Source of the DNA: VRUE01 sp963714155
GTDB lineage: Bacteria > Actinomycetota > Thermoleophilia > Solirubrobacterales > 70-9
Direction: 5' to 3'
DNA length: 64,000 nt
NCBI GenBank assembly: GCA_963714155.1
Contig: OY970236.1
Coordinates: 496,001-560,000 of the forward strand
The translations under genes and the position numbers were made by a program. Shown here piece after piece: positions 16,160 to 23,124 of this stretch. The notes under the pieces are model-generated. The model had not been told where the DNA came from and did no database searches. It worked only from the letters and a program-made list of their open reading frames with translations. The stretch's first letter is position 1; each line of letters opens with the position of its first letter.

Positions 16160-17191
16160 GTGCAGGGAAACGCTTCGAATAGCGCTCGCGTTGCCGGCAT
16201 CTGCGCGGCGGCCCTGCTGGTCTTCGTCATCTGGCTGCTCGCGCCGGGGCCGTCCAACGTTGGGGTCGCCTTCTTCTACGCGGTCCCGGTCGCGATGGCG
16301 ACCTGGTGGTTCGGCCGGCGCGCGGGGGCGATCGCCGTCCTCGGCTGCGGCGTGCTCTTCTGCACCGGCGCGCTGATCGAACCAGTGCACCAGTTCGGCC
16401 TTGCCCTTGCCGTGCGAATGCTCGCTCTGATCGGCGTCGCGACGCTGGTGGCGCTGCTGCACGAGCGCCAGCTGGTGCTCGAGCACTCCGCCGAGGAACT
16501 GGAGGCGATCCGCGCCGCGCTGACGCCCGCCGCGCTTCCTCAGCTTCCCGGGGTCGACTCCGCGGCCGCCTTCGTTCCCTCCGAGCTTGGTGTCTCCGGC
16601 GACTTCTACCTGCTCACCAACGGCCGCGATGGTTCCGCGATCGCGATTGTCGGCGACGTCGTCGGCCATGGTCCTGAGGCGGCGCAGCTGGCGACCTTCG
16701 TGCGGGCGCGTTTCGCTGCCCTAGCTGCCGGCACCAGCGATCCGGCCGAGCTGCTCACGCTCGCCAATGCGGCGCTGTTCGAACGCCCCGCCGCGGAGCG
16801 CGAGTTGGTCAGCGCGGTCTGCCTGCGACTGCACGACAAGCAGCTTTCCTGGGCGATCGCGGGCCACCCGCCGCCCCTGCGACTACCCGGGCTCGACCAG
16901 CTCGCCCTGGAGGGCTCGACCTTCCTGCTCGGCGCGGAAGCGGAGCTGGCGTTGCACAACGGCGAGACCGCGCTGCCGAGCGGCGACGGCGTGCTGATCT
17001 ACACCGATGGCGCGACCGACGTGCGACAGGGCGGCGAGCTGCTCGGCCTCGAGGGCCTCTCGAGGCTGCTGGCGCCGTTGACGAAGCTGCCGGCGGCCGA
17101 GATCGTCAGCCAGGTCGAGCGAGCGATTCTTGCCTGGGCGGAGAAGCCGATCCAGGACGATCTCTGCCTGCTTGTTCTGAAGCCACGGTAA
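16160..17191 (+). CDS. membrane-anchored PP2C (SpoIIE-type) phosphatase
   Basis: A 343-aa protein with an N-terminal membrane part of about four helices (VAGICAAALLVFVIWLLAPG, VAFFYAVPVAMATWWF, AIAVLGCGVLFCTGALI, MLALIGVATLVALL) and a cytoplasmic phosphatase domain from about residue 115 (SGDFYLL, IVGDVVGHGPEAA, AGHPPPLRL, IYTDGATD, DDLCLLVL). It is probably a membrane input for the same anti-anti-sigma network as the PAS-GAF enzyme. The start is uncertain: GTG 16160 follows a TATGGT -10-like box by 8 nt with no ribosome site, and the frame is open back to 16067. Confidence 0.85.
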   Translation: MQGNASNSARVAGICAAALLVFVIWLLAPGPSNVGVAFFYAVPVAMATWWFGRRAGAIAVLGCGVLFCTGALIEPVHQFGLALAVRMLALIGVATLVALLHERQLVLEHSAEELEAIRAALTPAALPQLPGVDSAAAFVPSELGVSGDFYLLTNGRDGSAIAIVGDVVGHGPEAAQLATFVRARFAALAAGTSDPAELLTLANAALFERPAAERELVSAVCLRLHDKQLSWAIAGHPPPLRLPGLDQLALEGSTFLLGAEAELALHNGETALPSGDGVLIYTDGATDVRQGGELLGLEGLSRLLAPLTKLPAAEIVSQVERAILAWAEKPIQDDLCLLVLKPR

Positions 17192-17354
17192 GCGCCACGC
17201 TGCGGGGTTTCGTTCCCTCGCCTGCCGGGAAGTCAAAGGGCTTGAAGGCGAGTTGCGACGTGACTCGATCCCTTACTTGGCAGCGAGGGCAATTCTCGAT
17301 CGCCATCGCATGCATGGCGCTGTAGCTGCTTCCGCACCGCTCACACCTGAACAT
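17106..17354 (-). CDS. small zinc-ribbon protein
   Basis: An 82-aa protein starting MFRCERCGSSYSAMHAMAIE, then NCPRCQVRDRV: two CxxC knuckles 17 residues apart, a treble-clef or zinc-ribbon arrangement. The C-terminal half is disordered and Pro/Arg-rich. GGAGG stands 6 nt before the chosen ATG (17354). Its 3' end overlaps the end of the phosphatase gene on the other strand by 86 bp, which is unusual; the coding call rests on the zinc ribbon and ribosome site. Confidence 0.55.
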   Translation of the reverse strand: MFRCERCGSSYSAMHAMAIENCPRCQVRDRVTSQLAFKPFDFPAGEGTKPRSVALTVASEQAGRDRPGSASPPRQESLARPG

Positions 17355-17470
17355 CATCTACCTCCCACGGACTAACCCAAGTCCTTCTAGGACAACTTGA
17401 CTGAATGTCTCCTACCCAGTGAGACAGAGCGTCTAAACCCACGCTCGCAGTCAGCCGAAGACACCTGGCA

Positions 17471-18409
17471 ATGACTGACGGCATTGAGATCGAGGTGGAG
17501 TCGGGGTTCCGGCATGAAGCGCTGATCTACAGCGATCCCGACCAGTTCCTGGCGGCCACGGTCCCTTTCCTCAGCGGCGCGCTCGAGGCCGGCGAAGCGG
17601 CGGTGGTGGCGGTGAGCGAGCGCAACACCGAGCTGCTCCGCGGTGAGCTGGGCGCAGATGCGGAGGAGGTCGGCTTCGTGGCGATGGAGGCGCTGGGGCG
17701 AAACCCGGCTCGCATCATTCCCTTCTGGCGCGATCTTGCCGACGAGAGGGCAGGGCGGCCGGCGCGTGGCATCGGCGAACCGCTCTGGCCCGGCCGCGAC
17801 GCCGCCGAGGTCGACGAGTGCCAGCGCCACGAGTCGCTGCTCGACCTCGCCTTCTCGCCAGGCCCCAGCTGGTCGCTGCTCTGTCCCTACGATGGCGCCG
17901 CCCTCGCCGACGAGGTGCTGGCCGCGGTCGCTCACTCACACCGCTCGATCGCCCACGACGGCGCCCGCGAAGCGAGCAGCAGCTACCTCGCCGCAGCCGA
18001 TTGTTTCGCGGGCGAGCTCCCCCATCACCCGATCGGCGCCGATGTTCTGGCTTATGACCGCTCGCGGCTGTCGGCGGTGAGGCGCCACGTCGAACGGGTC
18101 GCCCAATGGGCTGGAATTGCTCCCCCGCAGACGGCCGATCTGGTCGCCGCCGCCAGCGAGCTGGCCGCCAACAGCATTGCCCACGGCGGCGGTGCCGGCA
18201 CTCTGCGCAGCTGGCGTGAGGGCGACCGCCTGCTGATCGAGTTCGAGGATCGGGGAAAGATCGAGGAGCCCCTCGCCGGGCGACGGCGCCCGGAGCTGAC
18301 GCAGCAGGGTGGTCGCGGCCTCTGGCTCGCCAATCAGCTCTGCGACCTGGTCCAGATTCGCTCGAGTGAGCTCGGCACCACCGTGCGACTGCAGGCGGCG
18401 CTCGCCTAG
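17471..18409 (+). CDS. MEDS-domain / HATPase (RsbW-like) switch protein
   Basis: A 312-aa cytoplasmic protein. The N-terminal MEDS sensory domain (about 10-165: HEALIYSDPDQFLAATVPFL, RHESLLDLAFSPGPSWSLLCPYD) is followed by a GHKL ATPase domain (about 195-310) with N-box ELAANSIAHGGG and GGRGLWLANQLCD. MEDS-HATPase proteins are anti-sigma kinases or sensors in the RsbW/RsbT style. With two SpoIIE phosphatases within 5 kb, it fits a partner-switching stress circuit, although no STAS antagonist or sigma-B gene lies in this stretch. Confidence 0.85.
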   Translation: MTDGIEIEVESGFRHEALIYSDPDQFLAATVPFLSGALEAGEAAVVAVSERNTELLRGELGADAEEVGFVAMEALGRNPARIIPFWRDLADERAGRPARGIGEPLWPGRDAAEVDECQRHESLLDLAFSPGPSWSLLCPYDGAALADEVLAAVAHSHRSIAHDGAREASSSYLAAADCFAGELPHHPIGADVLAYDRSRLSAVRRHVERVAQWAGIAPPQTADLVAAASELAANSIAHGGGAGTLRSWREGDRLLIEFEDRGKIEEPLAGRRRPELTQQGGRGLWLANQLCDLVQIRSSELGTTVRLQAALA

Positions 18410-18477
18410 TCGAGTCCGCTTGCACTTGCAGACATTCATGTTTACCATTCGCGCTCCAACGGCGGCAGGGGCGGGGG

Positions 18478-18945
18478 ATGGGCGGCAGGGCAAGGCAACC
18501 AGACGATTTCGCGTTCGCTTTCGATTCCGCCTTTGCGGCGCTGCAGGTGCGCATCGAGTCGGCCTGCGCCGCGTGGTCCGAGTGGCCCGAGCAGGTCGCC
18601 GCCGGCATCCGGGCCGCCTTCGGGTGGGTCGCTGCCGAGCCGGTTGCGGCACAGCTGCTGACCAACGATGCGCTGGCCGGCGGCAGCGCCGGGTTCGAGC
18701 GTTACGAGCGCATGATCGCCTACATCGCCGAGTTGCTCGAGCCCGGTCGCGAGCAGGCGTCCCACGGCGAGCGCCTGCCCGAGATCACCGAGCAGGCGAT
18801 GGCGAGCGGGGTGGCGATGCTCGTCGCCCAGCGCCTCTCACTTGGCCAGGAGGCCGAGCTGCCGGCGATCGCCGGGGAGGCGATCCAGTTCGTGCTCACG
18901 CCCTATCTGGGTGGGGTCGAGGCACGCCAAGTTGCCTCTGATTGA
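18478..18945 (+). CDS. TetR-like ligand-binding domain protein without HTH
   Basis: A 155-aa all-helical protein resembling the C-terminal effector domain of TetR/AcrR regulators: LQVRIESACAAWSEWPEQVA, AAFGWVAAEPVAAQLLTND, FERYERMIAYIAELLEPG, LPEITEQAMASGVAMLVA. The roughly 50-aa N-terminal DNA-binding domain is missing, and no HTH can be read in any frame in the 70 bp before the ATG. A GGGGCGGGGG tract precedes the start. It may be a decayed regulator or a protein that dimerises with a full-length TetR without binding DNA. Confidence 0.65.
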   Translation: MGGRARQPDDFAFAFDSAFAALQVRIESACAAWSEWPEQVAAGIRAAFGWVAAEPVAAQLLTNDALAGGSAGFERYERMIAYIAELLEPGREQASHGERLPEITEQAMASGVAMLVAQRLSLGQEAELPAIAGEAIQFVLTPYLGGVEARQVASD

Positions 18946-18952
18946 ACTCGAC

Positions 18953-18982
18953 TTGACATGTGACTAATTAGTCACCTATTGT
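18953..18982 (+). promoter_or_regulatory. ArsR promoter with operator in the spacer
   Basis: -35 TTGACA (18953-18958), perfect 16-bp palindrome GTGACTAATTAGTCAC (18960-18975), then -10 TATTGT (18977-18982). The operator fills the spacer exactly, so a bound dimer would block RNA polymerase. The ATG at 18990 lies 7 nt after the -10 and no ribosome site is present, which implies a leaderless mRNA and autorepression. Confidence 0.75.
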
Positions 18983-18989
18983 TCCCGGC

Positions 18990-19772
18990 ATGGACGAGGT
19001 GTTCAAGGCGCTTGCCGATCCCACCCGGCGCAGCTTGCTCGACGAGCTGTTCGAGCGAGACGGCCAGTCGCTGAGCGAGCTCGAGCGGCGCCTGCCGATG
19101 ACGCGTTTCGGCGTGATGAAGCACCTGCGCGTGCTCGAGGAGGCGGGGCTGATCAAGACCCGCAAGCGCGGTCGCGAGAAGTTGCACTTCCTCAACCCCG
19201 TCCCGATCCGGTTGGTCCACGACCGCTGGGTGAGCAAGTACGCCGAGCCCTGGGCAGCCGCCCTGAGTGGCCTCAAGCACGAACTGGAGAAGGAGAAGAC
19301 GATGGAGAAGGTTTTCGAGATCTACATCAAGACCACCCCCGAGCGGCTTTGGGAGGCGATCACCGACCCGGCGCAGCGGGCGAAGTACAACTTCGGCGTC
19401 GGGGTCGAGTCGGACTGGTCGGCCGGCTCGAGCTACGAGTCAGTCCACCCGACTGCCGGGATCAAGATCGCCGCTGGCGAGAACCTCGAGGTTGAGCCGC
19501 CGCGCCGCTTGGTGCAGAGCTTTACCGCGCTCTGGAGCGACAACGTCAAGAACGAAGGCACCTCGCGGGTGACCTGGGAGATCGAGCCGGTCGGCGACTC
19601 CTGCCAGCTGACCGTCACCCACGACCAGTTGCCCGAGGGTGCGAACTCCGAACTCTACGGTGGCTGGCCGATGATCCTCTCCGGCCTGAAGACGCTGCTG
19701 GAGACGGGCGAGGAGCTGACCACCCCGGGTTCGCTGCGCTACTCGGGCGCCGGTGCCGAGGACTGGTCTTAG
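18990..19772 (+). CDS. ArsR-type repressor fused to SRPBCC (AHSA1) domain
   Basis: A 260-aa fusion. Residues 1-100 are an ArsR winged helix (MDEVFKALADPTRRSLLDEL, SELERRLPMTRFGVMKHLRVLE in pieces, GRGREK-like wing). Residues 104-240 are an AHSA1/START-like domain (VFEIYIKTTPERLWEAITDP, then ESDWSAGSSYES, WEIEPVGDSCQLTVTHDQL, GGWPMILSGLKTLLETGE). The two are more often adjacent genes; here a short charged linker (ELEKEKTME) joins them, so a hydrophobic ligand in the START cavity may control DNA binding directly. No metal-site cysteines are seen in the ArsR part. Confidence 0.9.
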   Translation: MDEVFKALADPTRRSLLDELFERDGQSLSELERRLPMTRFGVMKHLRVLEEAGLIKTRKRGREKLHFLNPVPIRLVHDRWVSKYAEPWAAALSGLKHELEKEKTMEKVFEIYIKTTPERLWEAITDPAQRAKYNFGVGVESDWSAGSSYESVHPTAGIKIAAGENLEVEPPRRLVQSFTALWSDNVKNEGTSRVTWEIEPVGDSCQLTVTHDQLPEGANSELYGGWPMILSGLKTLLETGEELTTPGSLRYSGAGAEDWS

Positions 19773-19779
19773 GCCCTGC

Positions 19780-19830
19780 TGTTCCGGTGCGCTTTATGTG
19801 GCTATGGGCCACATAAAGCGCACCGGAACG
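19780..19830. terminator. 22-bp perfect hairpin between convergent genes
   Basis: Stem 19781-19802 pairs perfectly with 19808-19829 around a 5-nt loop (TATGG). The arm begins GTTCCGGTGCGCTTTATGTG. It fills the 59-bp gap between the ArsR-SRPBCC stop and the stop of the converging dehydratase, so it can act on both strands. There is no U-tract. Its core resembles the arm of the hairpin at 4891. Confidence 0.75.
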
Positions 19831-19831
19831 A

Positions 19832-20845
19832 CTAAGCGAGGCCGAGATCGACCATGCTGCGGCCGGTCTCGACGATCGTCTGCTCGAGCGGGCGCGGGGA
19901 CCAGTCGAGCACCGTCTTGGCCCGCTCGTTCGAGTAGGTCAGCTTCTTGCCGAGCTGGTTGGTGATCGAGCGGATGCTGGGATCGAAGAGCGCCATCGCG
20001 CGGACCAGCAGGTTGGGGACGCCGCGGCTAGGCACCTTGGCGGCGTGGTCGCCCAGCTCGCGGCGCAGCACAGCGGCGACTTCGGCCATCCAGAGGAACT
20101 CGGCGACGGCGATGAAGCGCTTTCCGCCGGCCTCCGGGGTGACCATCGCTTTGACCTGCAGGCTGGCGACGTCGCGGGCGTCAACGAAGCTGAAGCCGAT
20201 CTTCGGCGTGCCCGGGATCCCCTTCAGCAGCCGCTGGATCGCCTCCAGCGAGTAGGAGGCGTCGCGGCTGAGCAGCGGCCCGAGGATCGCGCCGGGATTG
20301 ACCGTGGCGAGGCGGTCCTCGGCGCCCTCTTCGCGCGCCAGATCCCAGGCGGCGCGCTCGGCGATCGTCTTCGAGCGCACGTAGGGGGAGAGCCCGTCGA
20401 AGTCGAGGTTGGTCCAGTTCTCCTCGGTGAGAGGACCGGGCGTTTTGGCGCCGCCGGCGATCGCGGCGACCGAGGAGGTGACGACGGTGCGCTTGACGCC
20501 GGCGGCGAAGGCCGCGCGCACCACCCGCCGCGTCCCTTCCCGCGCCGGCACGATCAGCTCGTCGGGGTTCTTCGGCTGCACCGGCGGGAAGGGCGAGGCG
20601 ACATGGAGGACGTAGCCGCAGTCGGCGACCGCCTCGCTCCAGCCGTCGTCGCTGGTCAGGTCGGCGGTGAAGACCGAGAGCTTTTCGCCGGGCTGGCCAC
20701 CGGCGGTGACCGCATCGCGGACCTCTCGCTCGCGGCCGAGGTCGCGCACCGTGGTTCGCACCTCGTAGCCCTGCGAGAGCAGCTCGACCATGCACCAGCC
20801 GGCGAGGAAGCCGGAGCCGCCGGTTACAAGGACCGTCTCAGCCAT
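19832..20845 (-). CDS. extended SDR, dihydroflavonol-4-reductase-like
   Basis: A 337-aa NAD(P)-dependent short-chain dehydrogenase of the extended type. The cofactor motif is VLVTGGSGFLAGWCMVELL, the substrate-domain Ser/Thr region is TVVTSSVAAIAGG, and the active-site YxxxK is SPYVRSKTIAERAAWDLA. VNPGAILGPLL and FVDARDVASLQVKAM match the DFR/anthocyanidin-reductase branch. It acts on a small carbonyl substrate that cannot be specified. It is transcribed toward the hairpin at 19780. Confidence 0.88.
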   Translation of the reverse strand: MAETVLVTGGSGFLAGWCMVELLSQGYEVRTTVRDLGREREVRDAVTAGGQPGEKLSVFTADLTSDDGWSEAVADCGYVLHVASPFPPVQPKNPDELIVPAREGTRRVVRAAFAAGVKRTVVTSSVAAIAGGAKTPGPLTEENWTNLDFDGLSPYVRSKTIAERAAWDLAREEGAEDRLATVNPGAILGPLLSRDASYSLEAIQRLLKGIPGTPKIGFSFVDARDVASLQVKAMVTPEAGGKRFIAVAEFLWMAEVAAVLRRELGDHAAKVPSRGVPNLLVRAMALFDPSIRSITNQLGKKLTYSNERAKTVLDWSPRPLEQTIVETGRSMVDLGLA

Positions 20846-20893
20846 TCGTCTCGCTCATCGGCCGTGACTCTACCCAGCGCATAGGGTGCCCGG

Positions 20894-22279
20894 ATCAGAC
20901 TTCGAAACGCAGTCGCCCTCGCTCTTATCCTCCTCACCCTGGCGCCGGCCAGCGCCAGCGCCTTCACCACCGTGCAGGAAGTCGGCGGGCTCAACTCGGG
21001 CACCAGCGGCGTCGTCCTCGGTCCCGACGGCAATATCTGGGCCGCGGAGGAAGGCGCGGGCAGCGTCGTTCGCATGACGCCCTCCGGCCAGGTTCTCAAC
21101 CACTTTCCGGTCGGGTCCAAACCGGCCTCGATGGCGACCGGCCCGGGCGGGCGGGTCTGGGTCAGCGTCACCGGCGACGACAAGCTGGTCTGGTTTGACG
21201 CCACCTCCGCCTTGCCCTCGCCTCACGACGTCTCGACCGGCGCCGGCTGCGGCCCGGTGGGGATCGTCTCCGGGGGCGACGGGTTCATGTATTTCTCCTT
21301 GCCGGCGGTCAGCCTCTGTGGCGCCAGCCAGATCGGTCACGTAAACGCCGACGGCAGCGGCGGCCTGGTTACGGTGGGATCGCTCGGTCAGGCCTTCGAC
21401 CTCGAGGTGCTTAACGGCAAGCTCTTCGTTCCCGACTTCGAAGGCGACGTGGTCCGCCGCGTCGCGCTTGGCACGCTTTCGGCGGAGGCCGAAATCGACG
21501 CTCCTGGTGGGAGCGCTCCGGACGGCATCGCCGCCGATGGCAACGGCAACCTCTGGGTGACTCTCTTCTCCACCGGCCAGGTGGCCCACTTCTCGGTTTA
21601 CCAGAACTTGGGGAGTGCGAGCGCTCTTACTCCGACCGGCGGGACCTTGAGCAACCCCTTCGGGATCGTCGGCGGCGCTGACGGCTCGATGTACGTTGCC
21701 TCTTCCGGAAACGCGAAATTGCTCGCGGTCACCGCGACGCCGACTTACACCTTCACCTCACTCCCCTTCGACGCCGAACCGTGGCAGGTAGCCAACGGGC
21801 CCAATGGGGAGATTTGGGTTACGGACCGCGCCAACGCCCGCCTCTTCCGGTTCTACAACCCCTCGGGGGCTGGCGGTGGGGGCGGTGGCGGTGGCAACGG
21901 CCCCAAGGGCCCGCCGAAGCTGACCCTCGCCGGTAAGAAGGCGCAGCAGCTCGGCCGCTTCATCAAGCTGAAAGCGAGCTGCCCTGACGGGGCCTGCACC
22001 GTCAGTGCCAGCGGCACCGTTCGCGTCCCAGGCGCGAAAGCGAAAGGCGCCGCCAAATCCTCCTCCGCCAAGCAGCTGAAACTGCAATCGGCCAGCGTCT
22101 ACGTCAGCGCCGGTCGCACGGCGGTGCTGAAGCTGAAGCTCCCCGCCAAGGTGAAGAAAGCCGTCGCCGCCGCTCTCGAAGTGGGCCTCAAGCCGGTGGC
22201 CAAGGTCAAAGCGCGTGCGGTTGACAGTGCTGGGAATCGGAGCGCTCCCCAAGTTCGCCGCGTGAAGCTGAAGAGCTAG
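20894..22279 (+). CDS. secreted beta-propeller protein (Vgb/SMP-30-like), non-canonical start
   Basis: About 461 aa. A signal peptide RLRNAVALALILLTLAPASA is followed by repeated blades of the streptogramin-lyase/NHL type (GVVLGPDGNIWAAEEGAGSV, MATGPGGRVWVSVTGDD, GIAADGNGNLWVTLFSTGQ, VANGPNGEIWVTDRANARL), a glycine linker (AGGGGGGGGN) and a Lys-rich C-terminal beta domain. In frame, a TAG at 20882-20884 is followed by no ATG, GTG or TTG before the signal peptide; the best candidate is ATC at 20894, 6 nt after a TAGGGT -10 box. GTG at 20972 is the first canonical start but would remove the whole signal peptide. The lyase residues were not verified, so catalytic function is not claimed. Confidence 0.75.
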   Translation: MRLRNAVALALILLTLAPASASAFTTVQEVGGLNSGTSGVVLGPDGNIWAAEEGAGSVVRMTPSGQVLNHFPVGSKPASMATGPGGRVWVSVTGDDKLVWFDATSALPSPHDVSTGAGCGPVGIVSGGDGFMYFSLPAVSLCGASQIGHVNADGSGGLVTVGSLGQAFDLEVLNGKLFVPDFEGDVVRRVALGTLSAEAEIDAPGGSAPDGIAADGNGNLWVTLFSTGQVAHFSVYQNLGSASALTPTGGTLSNPFGIVGGADGSMYVASSGNAKLLAVTATPTYTFTSLPFDAEPWQVANGPNGEIWVTDRANARLFRFYNPSGAGGGGGGGGNGPKGPPKLTLAGKKAQQLGRFIKLKASCPDGACTVSASGTVRVPGAKAKGAAKSSSAKQLKLQSASVYVSAGRTAVLKLKLPAKVKKAVAAALEVGLKPVAKVKARAVDSAGNRSAPQVRRVKLKS

Positions 22280-23037
22280 CTCTTCTTCTTGCGCCGTTCG
22301 AGCACTTCGCCGAAGGCCTTCTCGATCTCGGCGGTGAGGGTGAGGCGGAAGGTCGCGTTGAGCGCCTCGGAGGCGAGCGGGCGCAGCTGCTCGACTGCCT
22401 CGGTCATCTCCGGCCAGCGCTCGTCCGGGCGGCCTTCTTCGTCGAACGGCTTCCAGAGCTCCTCGACGAAGAGCCTGACGAAGGCGCGGGCCGAGGACTG
22501 GGCGTTGCGGGTCAGCTTCTCGATCGCGGCGAGCGCCGCTGGCAGCGGGATGCCCCGACCGAGCACGTCTTCGGCGGCGCGCAGCAGCGCCGGGCTGGGT
22601 GCTTCGTAGCGTTCGTCGCCGAGCGGGATCAGCAGGCCCAGCTTCTGTGCCTTGGCGAGCAGCTTGTCGTCGTCGGTGTGGAAGCGCTCGGCCAGCTCCT
22701 CGCGGCTGAGGACCTCGGGCGCCTCGCTCTCGAAGGGCGCGGTGATCGCCTGGCGCAGGCCGACGAAGCGGTCGGCGTCGACGCCGTGCTCGCCGATCAG
22801 GCGCTCGATCGCGCTCAGCTTGAAGCCCTCCGCCTGCATCTCCTGGATCAGGCGCAGGCGGGCAACGTGGTCCTGGCCGTAGTAGCCGATCCGCGCCCGC
22901 ACCTCGGGGTGGGGGAGCAGGCCGCGCGACTGGTGGTTGCGGATGTTGCGGACCGACATCCCGGTCTCATAAGCGAGCTGCTCGATCGTCAGCTCCGCCT
23001 GCTCGGGCTCAGTGACTGGGTTCACATTGCGCGCCAT
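22276..23037 (-). CDS. MerR-family transcriptional regulator
   Basis: A 253-aa regulator. The MerR HTH and wing are LTIEQLAYETGMSVRNIRNH, then QSRGLLPHPEVRARIGYYGQ and HVARLRLIQEMQAEGFKLSA. A long C-terminal helical domain of about 170 aa replaces the short metal-binding tail of classic MerR, so the effector is probably not a metal bound by cysteines (none is present there). It diverges from the membrane protein at 23125 over an 87-bp gap with a dyad. Confidence 0.88.
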   Translation of the reverse strand: MARNVNPVTEPEQAELTIEQLAYETGMSVRNIRNHQSRGLLPHPEVRARIGYYGQDHVARLRLIQEMQAEGFKLSAIERLIGEHGVDADRFVGLRQAITAPFESEAPEVLSREELAERFHTDDDKLLAKAQKLGLLIPLGDERYEAPSPALLRAAEDVLGRGIPLPAALAAIEKLTRNAQSSARAFVRLFVEELWKPFDEEGRPDERWPEMTEAVEQLRPLASEALNATFRLTLTAEIEKAFGEVLERRKKKS

Positions 23038-23059
23038 CGGGGCAATGCTACCTTGCCTT

Positions 23060-23081
23060 TGTAACCTCGTTTGAGGTAACA
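23060..23081. promoter_or_regulatory. MerR operator dyad
   Basis: TGTAACCTCG-TT-TGAGGTAACA, 8 of 10 positions complementary, followed by further GTTAAC and GGTAACC copies to about 23095. It lies between the divergent merR-type gene and the membrane protein at 23125. Assigned by symmetry and location only. Confidence 0.5.
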
Positions 23082-23124
23082 GTTAACGGGTAACCAAGAA
23101 CTTGCCGTCTATCGAGAGGCAGTC

